Below are positions 51,042 through 58,968 of a stretch of 64,000 nt of DNA, piece after piece. Origin of the DNA: Streptomyces kaniharaensis (GTDB taxonomy: Bacteria; Actinomycetota; Actinomycetes; Streptomycetales; Streptomycetaceae); assembly GCF_009569385.1 (NCBI RefSeq), contig NZ_WBOF01000001.1, positions 124,001 to 188,000 of the forward strand, given 5' to 3'. Made by a program: the position numbers and the translations under genes. The notes under the pieces are model-generated. The model had not been told where the DNA came from. It did not search any database and worked only from the letters and a program-made list of their open reading frames with translations. Numbering within the stretch: position 1 is the first letter of the stretch; every line of letters starts with the position of its first letter.

Positions 51042-52700
51042 GTGAGAACCGACCAGCAGTCGCAGCCGGGACCGGTGACCACCAGCACGCGCGCCGAGCC
51101 CGCGAACAAGGCCGAGGCCCTCGCCGACTGGGCCGACGGCCGCCTCGGCATCTACTCCCTGGCCAAGGCCAACCTGCGCAAGATCTTCCCCGACCACTGG
51201 TCCTTCATGTTGGGCGAGATCGCGCTCTACACCTTCGTCATCATCATCCTGACCGGCGTCTGGCTGACCCTGTTCTTCCGGCCGAGCATGGGCGAGGTGG
51301 TCTACGACGGCTCCTACGTCCCGCTCAAGGGCATCCCGATGTCCGAGGCCTACGCGTCGACCCTCGACATCAGCTTCGACATCCGCGGCGGCCTGCTGAT
51401 CCGTCAGATCCACCACTGGTCGGCGATCGTGTTCGTCGCCGCGATGCTGACGCACATGATGCGCGTCTTCTTCACCGGCGCGTTCCGCAAGCCGCGCGAG
51501 ATCAACTGGGTCTTCGGCGCGCTGCTGCTGTTCCTCGGCATGTTCGACGGCTTCATGGGCTACTCGCTGCCGGACGACCTGCTCTCCGGTACCGGTATCC
51601 GGTTCATGGAGGGCGCGATCCTGGCGATGCCGATCGTCGGCACGTACCTGCAGTTCTTCTTCTTCGGCGGGCAGTTCCCGGGCGTCCTCATCGTGCCGCG
51701 GCTGTTCACCGTGCACATCCTGCTGATCCCCGGGATCATGGTGGGCCTGCTCGCGGCGCACCTGATCCTGGTCTTCTACCACAAGCACACCCAGTTCGCC
51801 GGGCCGGGCCGCACCAACGAGAACGTGGTCGGCATGCCGCTGCTGCCGGTCTACACGGCCAAGGCGGGCGGCTTCTTCTTCCTGGTCTTCGGCGTGATCT
51901 CGGCCATGGCGGCGATCGCCACGGTCAACCCGATCTGGGCGTACGGCCCGTACCGGCCCGACCAGGTGTCCACGGACGCCCAGCCGGACTGGTACATGGG
52001 CTTCTCCGAGGGCCTGGTCCGCGTGATGCCCGGCTGGGAGATCAGCGTGTGGGGCGGCCACACCCTGAACCTCGGGGTGTTCATCCCGTTGATCATCTTC
52101 CCGACCGTGCTGGTGGGCCTCTGGGGCTACCCGTTCATCGAAGCCTGGATCACCGGGGACCGCGGCGAGCACCACATGGCCGACCGTCCACGCAACCACC
52201 CGGTCCGCACGGCCTACGGCGCGGCCTGGATGGGCCTGTACCTGGTCCTGTTGGCCGGTGGCGGAAACGACCTGCTCGCCACCCACTTCCACCTGTCGAT
52301 CAACGCGATCACCTACTTCGTGCGGGCCGGCTTCTTCGCCGTACCGATCATCATCTTCGTGGTCACCAAGCGGTGGTGCCTGGGCCTCCAGCGGCGTGAC
52401 AAGGAGAAGGTGCTCCACGGCCGGGAGACCGGCGTCATCAACCGGCTCCACCACGGCGAGTACATCGAGGTGCACGCGCCGCTGCCGCAGGGCCGGCTCT
52501 ACACCCTCACCGCGCACGAGCAGCCGGAGCCGGTCGTGCTGGCGCCCGAGGTGGACGAGAACGGGGTGGTCCGCAAGGCCGGGCTGTTCACCCGTGCGCG
52601 GGCCAAGCTGTCCCGCGGCTTCTACGGCGAGGGCAGCCAGATCGCCAAGCCCACCGCCGAGGAGCACCAGGAGATCGCCAGCGGCCACGGCCACCACTGA
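51042..52700 (+). CDS. qcrB: Orphan QcrB-type cytochrome b of the bc1 complex
   Basis: A 552-residue membrane protein of the long actinobacterial cytochrome b type: WADGRLGIYSLAKANLRKIF at the N terminus, then eight or nine helices. Paired histidines occur in IHHWSAIVFVAAMLTHMMR and HILLIPGIMVGLLAAHLILV (haem ligands), and the Qo-site PDW motif appears as QPDWYMGF. The C-terminal 150 residues form the hydrophilic actinobacterial extension ending GHGHH. GTG at 51042 follows GGGGAG. Normally qcrB is third in qcrCAB; here qcrC and qcrA are absent from both sides, so this is probably a second copy. A strong terminator follows. Confidence 0.93.
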   Translation: MRTDQQSQPGPVTTSTRAEPANKAEALADWADGRLGIYSLAKANLRKIFPDHWSFMLGEIALYTFVIIILTGVWLTLFFRPSMGEVVYDGSYVPLKGIPMSEAYASTLDISFDIRGGLLIRQIHHWSAIVFVAAMLTHMMRVFFTGAFRKPREINWVFGALLLFLGMFDGFMGYSLPDDLLSGTGIRFMEGAILAMPIVGTYLQFFFFGGQFPGVLIVPRLFTVHILLIPGIMVGLLAAHLILVFYHKHTQFAGPGRTNENVVGMPLLPVYTAKAGGFFFLVFGVISAMAAIATVNPIWAYGPYRPDQVSTDAQPDWYMGFSEGLVRVMPGWEISVWGGHTLNLGVFIPLIIFPTVLVGLWGYPFIEAWITGDRGEHHMADRPRNHPVRTAYGAAWMGLYLVLLAGGGNDLLATHFHLSINAITYFVRAGFFAVPIIIFVVTKRWCLGLQRRDKEKVLHGRETGVINRLHHGEYIEVHAPLPQGRLYTLTAHEQPEPVVLAPEVDENGVVRKAGLFTRARAKLSRGFYGEGSQIAKPTAEEHQEIASGHGHH

Positions 52701-52716
52701 TCGCCCCGCAGACGCG

Positions 52717-52748
52717 ACGAGGGCCCGCCGAACCCGGCGGGCCCTCGT
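52717..52748. terminator. Bidirectional terminator after qcrB
   Basis: ACGAGGGCCCGCCG at 52717-52730 pairs perfectly with CGGCGGGCCCTCGT at 52735-52748 (14-bp stem, loop AACC). It lies between convergent genes, 17 bp after the qcrB stop and 9 bp before the end of the leftward gene. Confidence 0.9.
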
Positions 52749-52756
52749 TCGTGGAG

Positions 52757-53158
52757 TCAGCCGCGCAGGAGCGCGGGCACGGCCGCGAACAGGGCCGCCG
52801 CCAGGGTGACGGACAGGCAGAGGGCGGCCCAGCGCGCGCAGATCCGCCGGCACTCGCTGCGGTAGCGGGCGGCCAGCTGGCGGCAGCGCTCGACGGCGCG
52901 GTCGACGACCTCCTCGGCGTAGCGCAGCCGGTCGGCGGCGTAGGCCCGCTCCAGGCTCTCCCGCTCCGCGGCCGGCAGCCACGAGAACTGCCCTGCGAAG
53001 GCCCGGGCGTCCCGTTCGGCCTCCGCGACCTCCGCCTCCCAGGCGAGGAAGCCCTCCAGCCGGGCGATCTCCACCCGGGCGTTCACCCGGGCGCCGCCGC
53101 CGGAGGACCCGTTCCGCCGGGGGGTCCGTGCTCTCGGCGGACGCTGTCTGCCACCCAT
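52757..53158 (-). CDS. Hypothetical membrane-anchored helical protein
   Basis: A 133-residue protein. A basic, Pro/Arg-rich N terminus (MGGRQRPPRARTPRRNGSSG) is followed by a long charged helix with heptad character (about 28-100: ARLEGFLAWEAEVAEAERDA, AVERCRQLAARYRSECRRIC) and one C-terminal hydrophobic helix (LCLSVTLAAALFAAVPALL). It is probably tail-anchored in the membrane; no family is recognised. ATG at 53158 is preceded by GAAGGAG. It ends against the qcrB terminator. Confidence 0.62.
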   Translation of the reverse strand: MGGRQRPPRARTPRRNGSSGGGARVNARVEIARLEGFLAWEAEVAEAERDARAFAGQFSWLPAAERESLERAYAADRLRYAEEVVDRAVERCRQLAARYRSECRRICARWAALCLSVTLAAALFAAVPALLRG

Positions 53159-53372
53159 TGACCGCTCCTTCGTCCAGCCCCCCGCCTTCGCAGCGAAAGC
53201 ACGCAACTACTATCAGTGACGACCCGAAGGGGGCGGAGCGACTCGCCGAACCCCTGGACGGCACGTGCCGGACGGTCAGGCCCGAACACGCTCCGCGCAC
53301 GACCGTGTACTATCGGCTCTCGATGCGACGGTGACCCCCGGGCCGCCCGGGGCACGAGCCAGGAGGTCGGCC

Positions 53373-53786
53373 ATGCCCGATTCCGGTCGGTTGAGCGATT
53401 TGGGCGAGCAGGGCTCGCGCGCGGTGATGGAGGCCGCCGCCGCGCTGGAGGGCGAGCTGGCCGCCGGCCTCGTCGACGCCAAGGCGGCCGGGGACCGGCT
53501 GGCCGACGAACACCGGGTCGACCAGGAGGAGTTCGACAAGCTGGTGCGCCGGGTGTCGGAGAACACCCACCAACTGATCGACGCCGTCAGCGCCCGGGTG
53601 CTCGGGAGCACCACCGGCGACGCCGCCGAGCAGACCCAGATGCTCACCACGAGCGCGCACGACATCGTCGACCTGCTGCTCAAGCTCAGCAGCCTCGCGC
53701 CCGGCCTGGCCAACCACGGGCTGGCCACCGCCTTCGGGCCGCCGCCGGCCGACGCCCAGGAGCCCGACGGCCGGCACGAGGGGTGA
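53373..53786 (+). CDS. Small helical protein coupled to the polyprenyl synthetase
   Basis: A 137-residue predominantly alpha-helical, acidic protein (SRAVMEAAAALEGELAAGLV, VDQEEFDKLVRRVSENTHQL, DIVDLLLKLSSLAPGLAN) without signal peptide or known motif. ATG at 53373 is preceded by AGGAGG. Its stop overlaps the GTG of the synthetase by four bases (GTGA), so it is made together with that enzyme and may be a partner or accessory protein. The function is unknown. Confidence 0.72.
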   Translation: MPDSGRLSDLGEQGSRAVMEAAAALEGELAAGLVDAKAAGDRLADEHRVDQEEFDKLVRRVSENTHQLIDAVSARVLGSTTGDAAEQTQMLTTSAHDIVDLLLKLSSLAPGLANHGLATAFGPPPADAQEPDGRHEG

Positions 53787-54856
53787 CGCCGCCGCGGCTC
53801 ACCGGGGGCGCCCCGCTGGTCGAACGGGTGCTGGACCGCTACCGGGAGCGCACGGTGGAAGCGCTGCTGCGGCACATCCCGGAGCAGAGCCCGCCGTACC
53901 TGTACGAGCTGGCTGCGGACTACCCGGGCCGGCCGTGCAAGGGCCTGCGCGCGGCACTCTGCCTCGCCACCTGCGTCGCCTTCGGCGGCGACCCGGCCCG
54001 CGCGCTCAACCCCGCCGTCACGGTCGAGCTGTTCCACAACGCCTTCCTGATCCACGACGACATCCAGGACGGCAGCGAGCTGCGCCGCGGCGAGCCGACC
54101 CTCCCGGCCGCGTACGGGGTCGAGGTGGCGCTCAACGTCGGCAACGCCACCAACCTGCTCGGCCTCCAGCGGCTGATGGCCAACCGGCGGGAGCTGGGCG
54201 GCGAACTGGCCTGGCGGCTGTTCGAGGAGACCGAGCTGATGTGCCGCCAGTCGCTGGAGGGGCAGGCGCTGGAGATCGCCTGGATCCGCGACAACGCGTG
54301 CGGGCTCGTCCCCGGCGACTACTACCGGATGTGCCTCAAGAAGACGTCCTGGTACACCTTCCTCTACCCGTGCCGCACCGGCCTGCTGGTCGCCGAGGGC
54401 GCCGCGACGGAGGCCAACCGCCTGGACCGGTTCGGCTGGTACCTCGGCGCGGCCTTCCAGATCCAGGACGACGTGCTCAACCTGGCCGGCACGGAGGCCG
54501 ACTACGGCAAGGAGATCGCCGGCGACCTCTGGGAGGGCAAGCGCACCCTGATGCTGATCCACCTCCTGGAGCGCTGCACGACGGCCGAACGCGTCCGCAT
54601 CGTCCGCTACTTGAGCCGAACCCGGGCACAGCGGGGGCCGGACGCCGCCGAGGACGTGCAGTGGCTGCTCGACCGGCTGGCGGCGTACGACTGCGTGGAG
54701 AGCGCGCGCCAGGCGGCGGCCGGGCTGGTCGAAGCCGCCGAGCGGGAGATCGACCGGGTGCTCGGGGCGGTCGACGACGAAGGGGGCCAGGAGGCGGACG
54801 AGGCGCGGGAGTTCCTCTTCGCGCTGCCGGGGTTCGTGGTCGAGCGCGGGCGCTGA
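53783..54856 (+). CDS. Polyprenyl (isoprenyl diphosphate) synthase family protein
   Basis: A 357-residue trans-prenyltransferase that should condense isopentenyl diphosphate with an allylic diphosphate. First aspartate-rich motif is HDDIQD (Asp92, Asp93, Asp96) followed by RRGEPT; second is FQIQDDVLNLAG, with KTSWYTF and EGKRTLM as the expected substrate/lysine elements. The second motif lacks the final Asp of DDxxD, as is frequent in the family. Chain length cannot be deduced. No terpene cyclase or phytoene synthase lies nearby. The GTG overlaps the upstream gene. Confidence 0.88.
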   Translation: MTPPRLTGGAPLVERVLDRYRERTVEALLRHIPEQSPPYLYELAADYPGRPCKGLRAALCLATCVAFGGDPARALNPAVTVELFHNAFLIHDDIQDGSELRRGEPTLPAAYGVEVALNVGNATNLLGLQRLMANRRELGGELAWRLFEETELMCRQSLEGQALEIAWIRDNACGLVPGDYYRMCLKKTSWYTFLYPCRTGLLVAEGAATEANRLDRFGWYLGAAFQIQDDVLNLAGTEADYGKEIAGDLWEGKRTLMLIHLLERCTTAERVRIVRYLSRTRAQRGPDAAEDVQWLLDRLAAYDCVESARQAAAGLVEAAEREIDRVLGAVDDEGGQEADEAREFLFALPGFVVERGR

Positions 54857-55003
54857 CACCCGACGTCGATACGAGCCCCTGCACGGCCTGCCGGCCTTCC
54901 TCAGGACGTTCGAGCGCCGGCGAGCGCCACGCAGAGCGTGATCGCCGGCGACTCCTCGGCCACCCGGTCCGAGCCGGCCGTCGGCCGACAGGCCCCAAAA
55001 CTC

Positions 55004-55035
55004 TTGCGTGCCACGCAGTATTGCGTGGCACGCAA
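55004..55035. promoter_or_regulatory. 32-bp perfect inverted repeat operator upstream of tetR-hydroxylase
   Basis: TTGCGTGCCACGCA (55004-55017), a 4-bp spacer and TGCGTGGCACGCAA (55022-55035) form one perfect inverted repeat. Each half is itself a 13-bp palindrome (TGCGTG-N-CACGCA). It ends 21 bp before the TetR start codon, so it overlaps the promoter and fits cooperative binding of two TetR dimers. Confidence 0.88.
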
Positions 55036-55056
55036 TTTTCCACCAGAGTGTCTTGT

Positions 55057-55674
55057 ATGACGAACGGTCAGCCAGGTTTGCGGGAGCGGAAGAAGGCCGC
55101 GACGCGGGACGCCCTGAGCTGGGCCGCATTGCGCCTGGCGGCGGAGCGGGGGCTGGAGAACGTCCGGGTGGAGGACATCGCGGCCGAGGCCGGGGTGTCG
55201 CCGCGGACGTACAACAACTACTTCTCCAGCAAGTCCGAGGCGATCCTGTTCCGGCACCGCGACCGCATCCACCGGATCGCGGAGGCCCTGCGGACACGCC
55301 CGGCCGGCGAACCGCTGTGGGAGGCGATGACGCAGGCCGTCCTGGCGCCCTTCGAGGGCGCGGTGGACCAGCCCGACCCGCGGTGGACCAGCGCGGTGCG
55401 GCTGCTGCTGCGCGAACCGTCGGTCTGGGCCGAGCTGACCCGGGCCGCCGCGGAGACGGAGGCCGGGCTCGTTGCCGCGGTGGCCGCCCGGACCGGCACC
55501 GACCCGGTCCGGGACCTCTACCCGAAGCTGGTCGCCGCCGCCGTGCTGTCGGCGCTCAGGGCTGCCACCGACCAGTGGCTGCACGCCGAACCGACCGTCC
55601 CGCTGCGGCCGTTGCTGATGGAGGCGCTGCGCCAGCTGGTGGCCGGCCTGCCCGACCCGTCGTCAACCATATGA
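55057..55674 (+). CDS. TetR-family repressor in operon with FAD hydroxylase
   Basis: A 205-residue regulator with helix-turn-helix at about 36-62 (VRVEDIAAEAGVSPRTYNNY followed by FSSKSEAILF) and a helical C-terminal domain. ATG at 55057 lies just past the 32-bp inverted repeat, which is the obvious autoregulatory site. Unlike the other TetR pairs here it is upstream of and co-directional with its likely target, the FAD hydroxylase 27 bp downstream. The ligand is unknown, perhaps the hydroxylase substrate. Confidence 0.9.
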   Translation: MTNGQPGLRERKKAATRDALSWAALRLAAERGLENVRVEDIAAEAGVSPRTYNNYFSSKSEAILFRHRDRIHRIAEALRTRPAGEPLWEAMTQAVLAPFEGAVDQPDPRWTSAVRLLLREPSVWAELTRAAAETEAGLVAAVAARTGTDPVRDLYPKLVAAAVLSALRAATDQWLHAEPTVPLRPLLMEALRQLVAGLPDPSSTI

Positions 55675-55701
55675 ACTGAGTTGCCACGAGGGGGAATTGT
55701 C

Positions 55702-57270
55702 ATGACGAACGACGTCATCATCGCCGGCGCCGGCCCGAACGGGCTGATGCTGGCCGGCGAACTGGCCCTGGCCGGGGTCCGGCCGGTGGTCCTGGACCGG
55801 CTGCCCGAGCGCTCCCTGGAGCAGAAGGCCAACGGGCTGGTCGGCCAGGTGATCCAGCTGCTGGACCACCGCGGCCTGTACGAGCCGCTGAGCGGCCGGC
55901 CGGGCGCGCCGGAGCCGGTGCCCGCCTTCGTGTTCGGCGCCTTCCCGCTGCCCCTGCGGCAGCTCGACGCCAATCCGCTGCACGCCCTGCTGGTGCCGCA
56001 GCATCGGATCGAGGAGGTCCTGGGCGAGTGGGTGCGCGAGCTGGGTGTGACGGTGCGGCACGGGTGCGAGGTGCGGACGTTCACCCAGGACGACGCGGGG
56101 GTCACCGTCGAGGTGCACGGCCCGGACGGCATGGAGCGGCTGCGCGCCCGCTACCTGGTCGGCGCCGACGGCGGACGCAGCACCGTACGAAAGCTGGCGG
56201 GGATCGGATTCCCGGGCCATACCTCGTCCGATCCGGTCGCCCGCATCGCGCACGTGCTGCTGCCCGACGACGTCCGGGTCGACGAGACCGGCGCGGTCGT
56301 GCTGCCCGGCTGCCCGACACCGTTCCGGCCCTTCACCCACACCCGGACCGAGCACGGCGTGTTCGTCGTCTCACCGTTCGGCCCGGACGCCACGATGGTC
56401 GCCACGATGGAGTGGGGCGGCGACCCCGTCGACGAGTCGCAGCCGGCGACGCTGGACGAGCTGCGGGCGAGCGTCCGCCGGGTGACCGGCGCGGACGTGG
56501 CGCTAGCCCCGGCGCGCACGCCCGGCACGCACGTCGTACGCCGCCAGGTCGGCCAGAACACCCGCCTCGCCGAGCACTACCGACGGGGCCGCGTCCTGCT
56601 GGTCGGCGACGCCGCGCACGTGCACGCCGCCACCGGCGGCCCGGGCCTCAACCTCGGCCTGCAGGACGCGGCCAACCTCGGCTGGAAGCTGGCCGCCGAG
56701 CTCCAGGGCTGGGCCCCGCCCGGCCTGCTGGACAGCTACGAGCGCGAGCGTCACCCGATCGGCGAGCGGGTCTTCATGCACTCGCAGGCCCAGATGGCCC
56801 TGATGTCCCCCGGCCCGGCCGTCACCGCCCTGCGCACCCTGTTCGGCGAACTGCTGTCACACGAGGACAACCTCGCGCGGATCGCCGCGCTCATGGCGGG
56901 CAGCGACATCCGCTACGACACCGACTGCCCGCATCCGCTCGCCGGGCGCTTCGTGCCGGACCTCCCGCTGGTCACCGCCACCGGGCCGACCCGGCTCGCC
57001 GAGGCGGCGCGCGGCGCACGCCCGCTCCTGCTCGACCTCGACGGCAGGGGCGCCGAGCTCACCGACCTCGCGGCGGGCTGGAAGGACCGGGTGGACGTGG
57101 TCCCGGCCTCCTGCCCGGAACCGCCGGCCGGCGCCCTGCTGCTGCGCCCGGACGGCTACGTCGCCTGGGCGGCCGAGCCCGGCGAGGACGACCCGGAAGG
57201 GCTGGTGCGGGCGCTGCGTACCTGGTTCGGCGAGCCGGACGCGCTGAGTACCTTCGCGCAGCGGAACTGA
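55702..57270 (+). CDS. FAD-dependent aromatic hydroxylase (RdmE/PgaE-like)
   Basis: A 522-residue class A flavoprotein hydroxylase: FAD-binding GAGPNG at 9-14, VGADGGRSTVRKLAGI in the middle (DG motif), GDAAHVHAATGGPGLNLGLQ, and a C-terminal thioredoxin-like domain of about 130 residues typical of polyketide and phenol hydroxylases. It should hydroxylate an aromatic compound with NADPH and O2. ATG at 55702 follows GAGGGGGAA. No polyketide synthase is nearby, so tailoring is less likely than detoxification or inactivation of an aromatic antibiotic; that is inference from the paired TetR regulator. Confidence 0.9.
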   Translation: MTNDVIIAGAGPNGLMLAGELALAGVRPVVLDRLPERSLEQKANGLVGQVIQLLDHRGLYEPLSGRPGAPEPVPAFVFGAFPLPLRQLDANPLHALLVPQHRIEEVLGEWVRELGVTVRHGCEVRTFTQDDAGVTVEVHGPDGMERLRARYLVGADGGRSTVRKLAGIGFPGHTSSDPVARIAHVLLPDDVRVDETGAVVLPGCPTPFRPFTHTRTEHGVFVVSPFGPDATMVATMEWGGDPVDESQPATLDELRASVRRVTGADVALAPARTPGTHVVRRQVGQNTRLAEHYRRGRVLLVGDAAHVHAATGGPGLNLGLQDAANLGWKLAAELQGWAPPGLLDSYERERHPIGERVFMHSQAQMALMSPGPAVTALRTLFGELLSHEDNLARIAALMAGSDIRYDTDCPHPLAGRFVPDLPLVTATGPTRLAEAARGARPLLLDLDGRGAELTDLAAGWKDRVDVVPASCPEPPAGALLLRPDGYVAWAAEPGEDDPEGLVRALRTWFGEPDALSTFAQRN

Positions 57271-57319
57271 GTACCCGTCCGCTGCCCGGCGCCCCGGACC
57301 GGCCGGAACCATGGTCCGC

Positions 57320-57670
57320 ATGAGCGAAACGATGCGTCCGAGCTTCCCGACCAGGTCCGCCGGCAGGGGCTGGTGGAAGGCACCGCTGATCTCCAGCCTG
57401 GTGTGCATGGCTCTCCTGCCCCTGGCCATGGTCCTGCGCGGGTTCGCCGAGATGGCGACCGATCCGTGCAACGGGGCGGGCTCCTGCCCCGCCACGTATG
57501 CGCAGCTGCACTTCGCGGACGGCGCACTGCTCGCAGTGAAGGTGCTGCTCGCCCTCCAGTGGCCCGCCGCCTACCTGCTGCCCAAGGCGCGGGTGGCGAT
57601 CTCGCTCGCCCCGGCGGCGGCGCTGGTGGTGGCCGTGTTCTCGATGCTCACCCTCCGTCCGGGGGCGTAG
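57320..57670 (+). CDS. Small hypothetical membrane protein
   Basis: A 116-residue protein with three hydrophobic segments (about 22-42, 66-85, 88-105) and a cysteine pair in the loop CNGAGSCPATYAQLHF, which would face outside. No family is recognised. Two starts are possible (ATG 57311 or 57320). The preceding ATGGTCCGCATG also occurs at the start of the YchJ-like gene at 58.5 kb, where the mRNA may be leaderless. Confidence 0.6.
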   Translation: MSETMRPSFPTRSAGRGWWKAPLISSLVCMALLPLAMVLRGFAEMATDPCNGAGSCPATYAQLHFADGALLAVKVLLALQWPAAYLLPKARVAISLAPAAALVVAVFSMLTLRPGA

Positions 57671-57758
57671 GTCGCACGGTCCTTCTGGACTGACGTGACG
57701 TCAACTATGGTCGTCGCCGGCGCGCTCCACGAGGGGCGCGTTTCCCGACACATGCGGA

Positions 57759-58421
57759 GTGGCTGTGCGATTCGGAATCATCGGTACCGGGATGGTCGGG
57801 CAGACGCTGGCGGACAAGCTGGTGTCGCTCGGCCACGAGGTGACGCTGGGCTCGCGGACCAAGGACAACGAGAAGGCGCTGGCCTGGGCCGGGCGGACGG
57901 GCCCGAACGGGCACTGCGGCACCTTCGCCGACGCGGCGGCCTTCGGCGAGGTGGTGTTCAACGCCACCGGCGGGACGGTCTCGGTGGCGGCGCTGCAGGC
58001 GGCCGGGGCGGAGCGGCTGGCCGGCAAGCTCCTGATCGACGTGTCCAACCCGCTGGTGTTCTCGCCGGAGGGCGAGCTGACCCTCGACCCGGTGAACACC
58101 GACAGCGTCGGCGAGCGGATCCAGCGCGAGTTCCCCGAGGCCCGCGTGGTGAAGGCGCTCAACACGGTGAACGCCGCCGTGATGGTCGAGCCGGGCAGGC
58201 TGTCCGGTGAGCACAACCTGTTCGTCGCCGGGAACGACGAGGACGCCAAGGCCGAGGTGATCGCGCTGCTGGGCGAGTTCGGCTGGCCGGCGGAGTGGAT
58301 CATCGACCTCGGGGACATCACGGGCGCCCGGGCCACCGAGATGATGATGCCGTTCTGGCTGCGGCTCTACCGGCACTTCGGCTCCGGCGAGTTCAACTAC
58401 GCGTTCAGGCGTCGCGCCTAA
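57759..58421 (+). CDS. F420/NADP-oxidoreductase-like Rossmann protein
   Basis: A 220-residue protein with N-terminal dinucleotide motif GTGMVG (9-14), then TLGSRTKDNEK (NADP 2'-phosphate-binding type) and SNPLVFS, VVKALNTVNAAVM, FVAGNDEDAK, GDITGARATEMMMPFWLRLY. The whole pattern matches NADPH-dependent F420 reductase-related proteins of actinomycetes, though many of these are of unknown activity. GTG at 57759; no strong ribosome site. It stands alone between small genes and so has no contextual hint. Confidence 0.82.
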   Translation: MAVRFGIIGTGMVGQTLADKLVSLGHEVTLGSRTKDNEKALAWAGRTGPNGHCGTFADAAAFGEVVFNATGGTVSVAALQAAGAERLAGKLLIDVSNPLVFSPEGELTLDPVNTDSVGERIQREFPEARVVKALNTVNAAVMVEPGRLSGEHNLFVAGNDEDAKAEVIALLGEFGWPAEWIIDLGDITGARATEMMMPFWLRLYRHFGSGEFNYAFRRRA

Positions 58422-58496
58422 CCGGAGCCGGCCCCCTCGGCCCCGCCTTCCACCCGTCGTTCGGGGAGGCCTGGCCGAGGGGCGACAATGGTCCGC

Positions 58497-58934
58497 ATGT
58501 CCCGACGTCGTTCCGCGCCCCGCGCCGCCGCCCCCGCGCCCCGGCTGCTGCCCTCCTCCCCCTGCCCGTGCGGCCTGTCCGCCGCCTACGGCGACTGCTG
58601 CGGGCGGATGCACCGCGGCGCGGCGTCGGCCACCACCGCCGAGGCGCTGATGCGCTCCCGGTTCAGCGCCTTCGTCGCCCGGGACGAGGCGTACCTGCTG
58701 CGCACCTGGCACCCGGACACCCGGCCGGACTCGGTGGACTTCGACCCGGCGCTGCGCTGGACCCGGCTGGAGGTGGGAGGAACCACCGAGGGCGGCGCCT
58801 TCCACGCCGAGGGGACGGTCGCCTTCCGCGCCTACTGGAGCGAGGGCCGCGAGGAGGGGGTGCTCACCGAGCACAGCCGGTTCGTCCGGCACGAGGGCGC
58901 CTGGGTGTACCTCGACGCCCTCTCGCTCGGCTGA
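58497..58934 (+). CDS. YchJ-like SEC-C/NTF2-fold protein
   Basis: A 145-residue protein with a zinc-binding SEC-C-type motif at the N terminus (CPCG at 23-26, CC at 34-35, His39) and an NTF2-like remainder, as in the UPF0225/YchJ family. EALMRSRFSAFVARDEAYLL is the typical second segment. The function of the family is not established. The ATG at 58497 or at 58488 (ATGGTCCGCATG) could be used; a leaderless transcript is likely because there is no ribosome site. Confidence 0.85.
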   Translation: MSRRRSAPRAAAPAPRLLPSSPCPCGLSAAYGDCCGRMHRGAASATTAEALMRSRFSAFVARDEAYLLRTWHPDTRPDSVDFDPALRWTRLEVGGTTEGGAFHAEGTVAFRAYWSEGREEGVLTEHSRFVRHEGAWVYLDALSLG

Positions 58935-58968
58935 GCCCGGTCGCGCGCCCGGTCCTCGTGCGCGGTTC

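Noticed and set aside
50664..53300. Leftward open frame of about 880 codons across qcrB
   Set aside because: Shadow of the qcrB coding strand; composition is His/Asp/Gly/Arg-rich and it runs through a terminator and two other genes.
53783..54856. Carotenoid or terpene biosynthetic cluster
   Set aside because: Only a prenyl synthase is present; no phytoene synthase, desaturase or terpene cyclase lies within the window.
55702..57270. Part of an aromatic polyketide cluster
   Set aside because: The hydroxylase resembles polyketide tailoring enzymes, but no ketosynthase, cyclase or glycosyltransferase occurs in the window.
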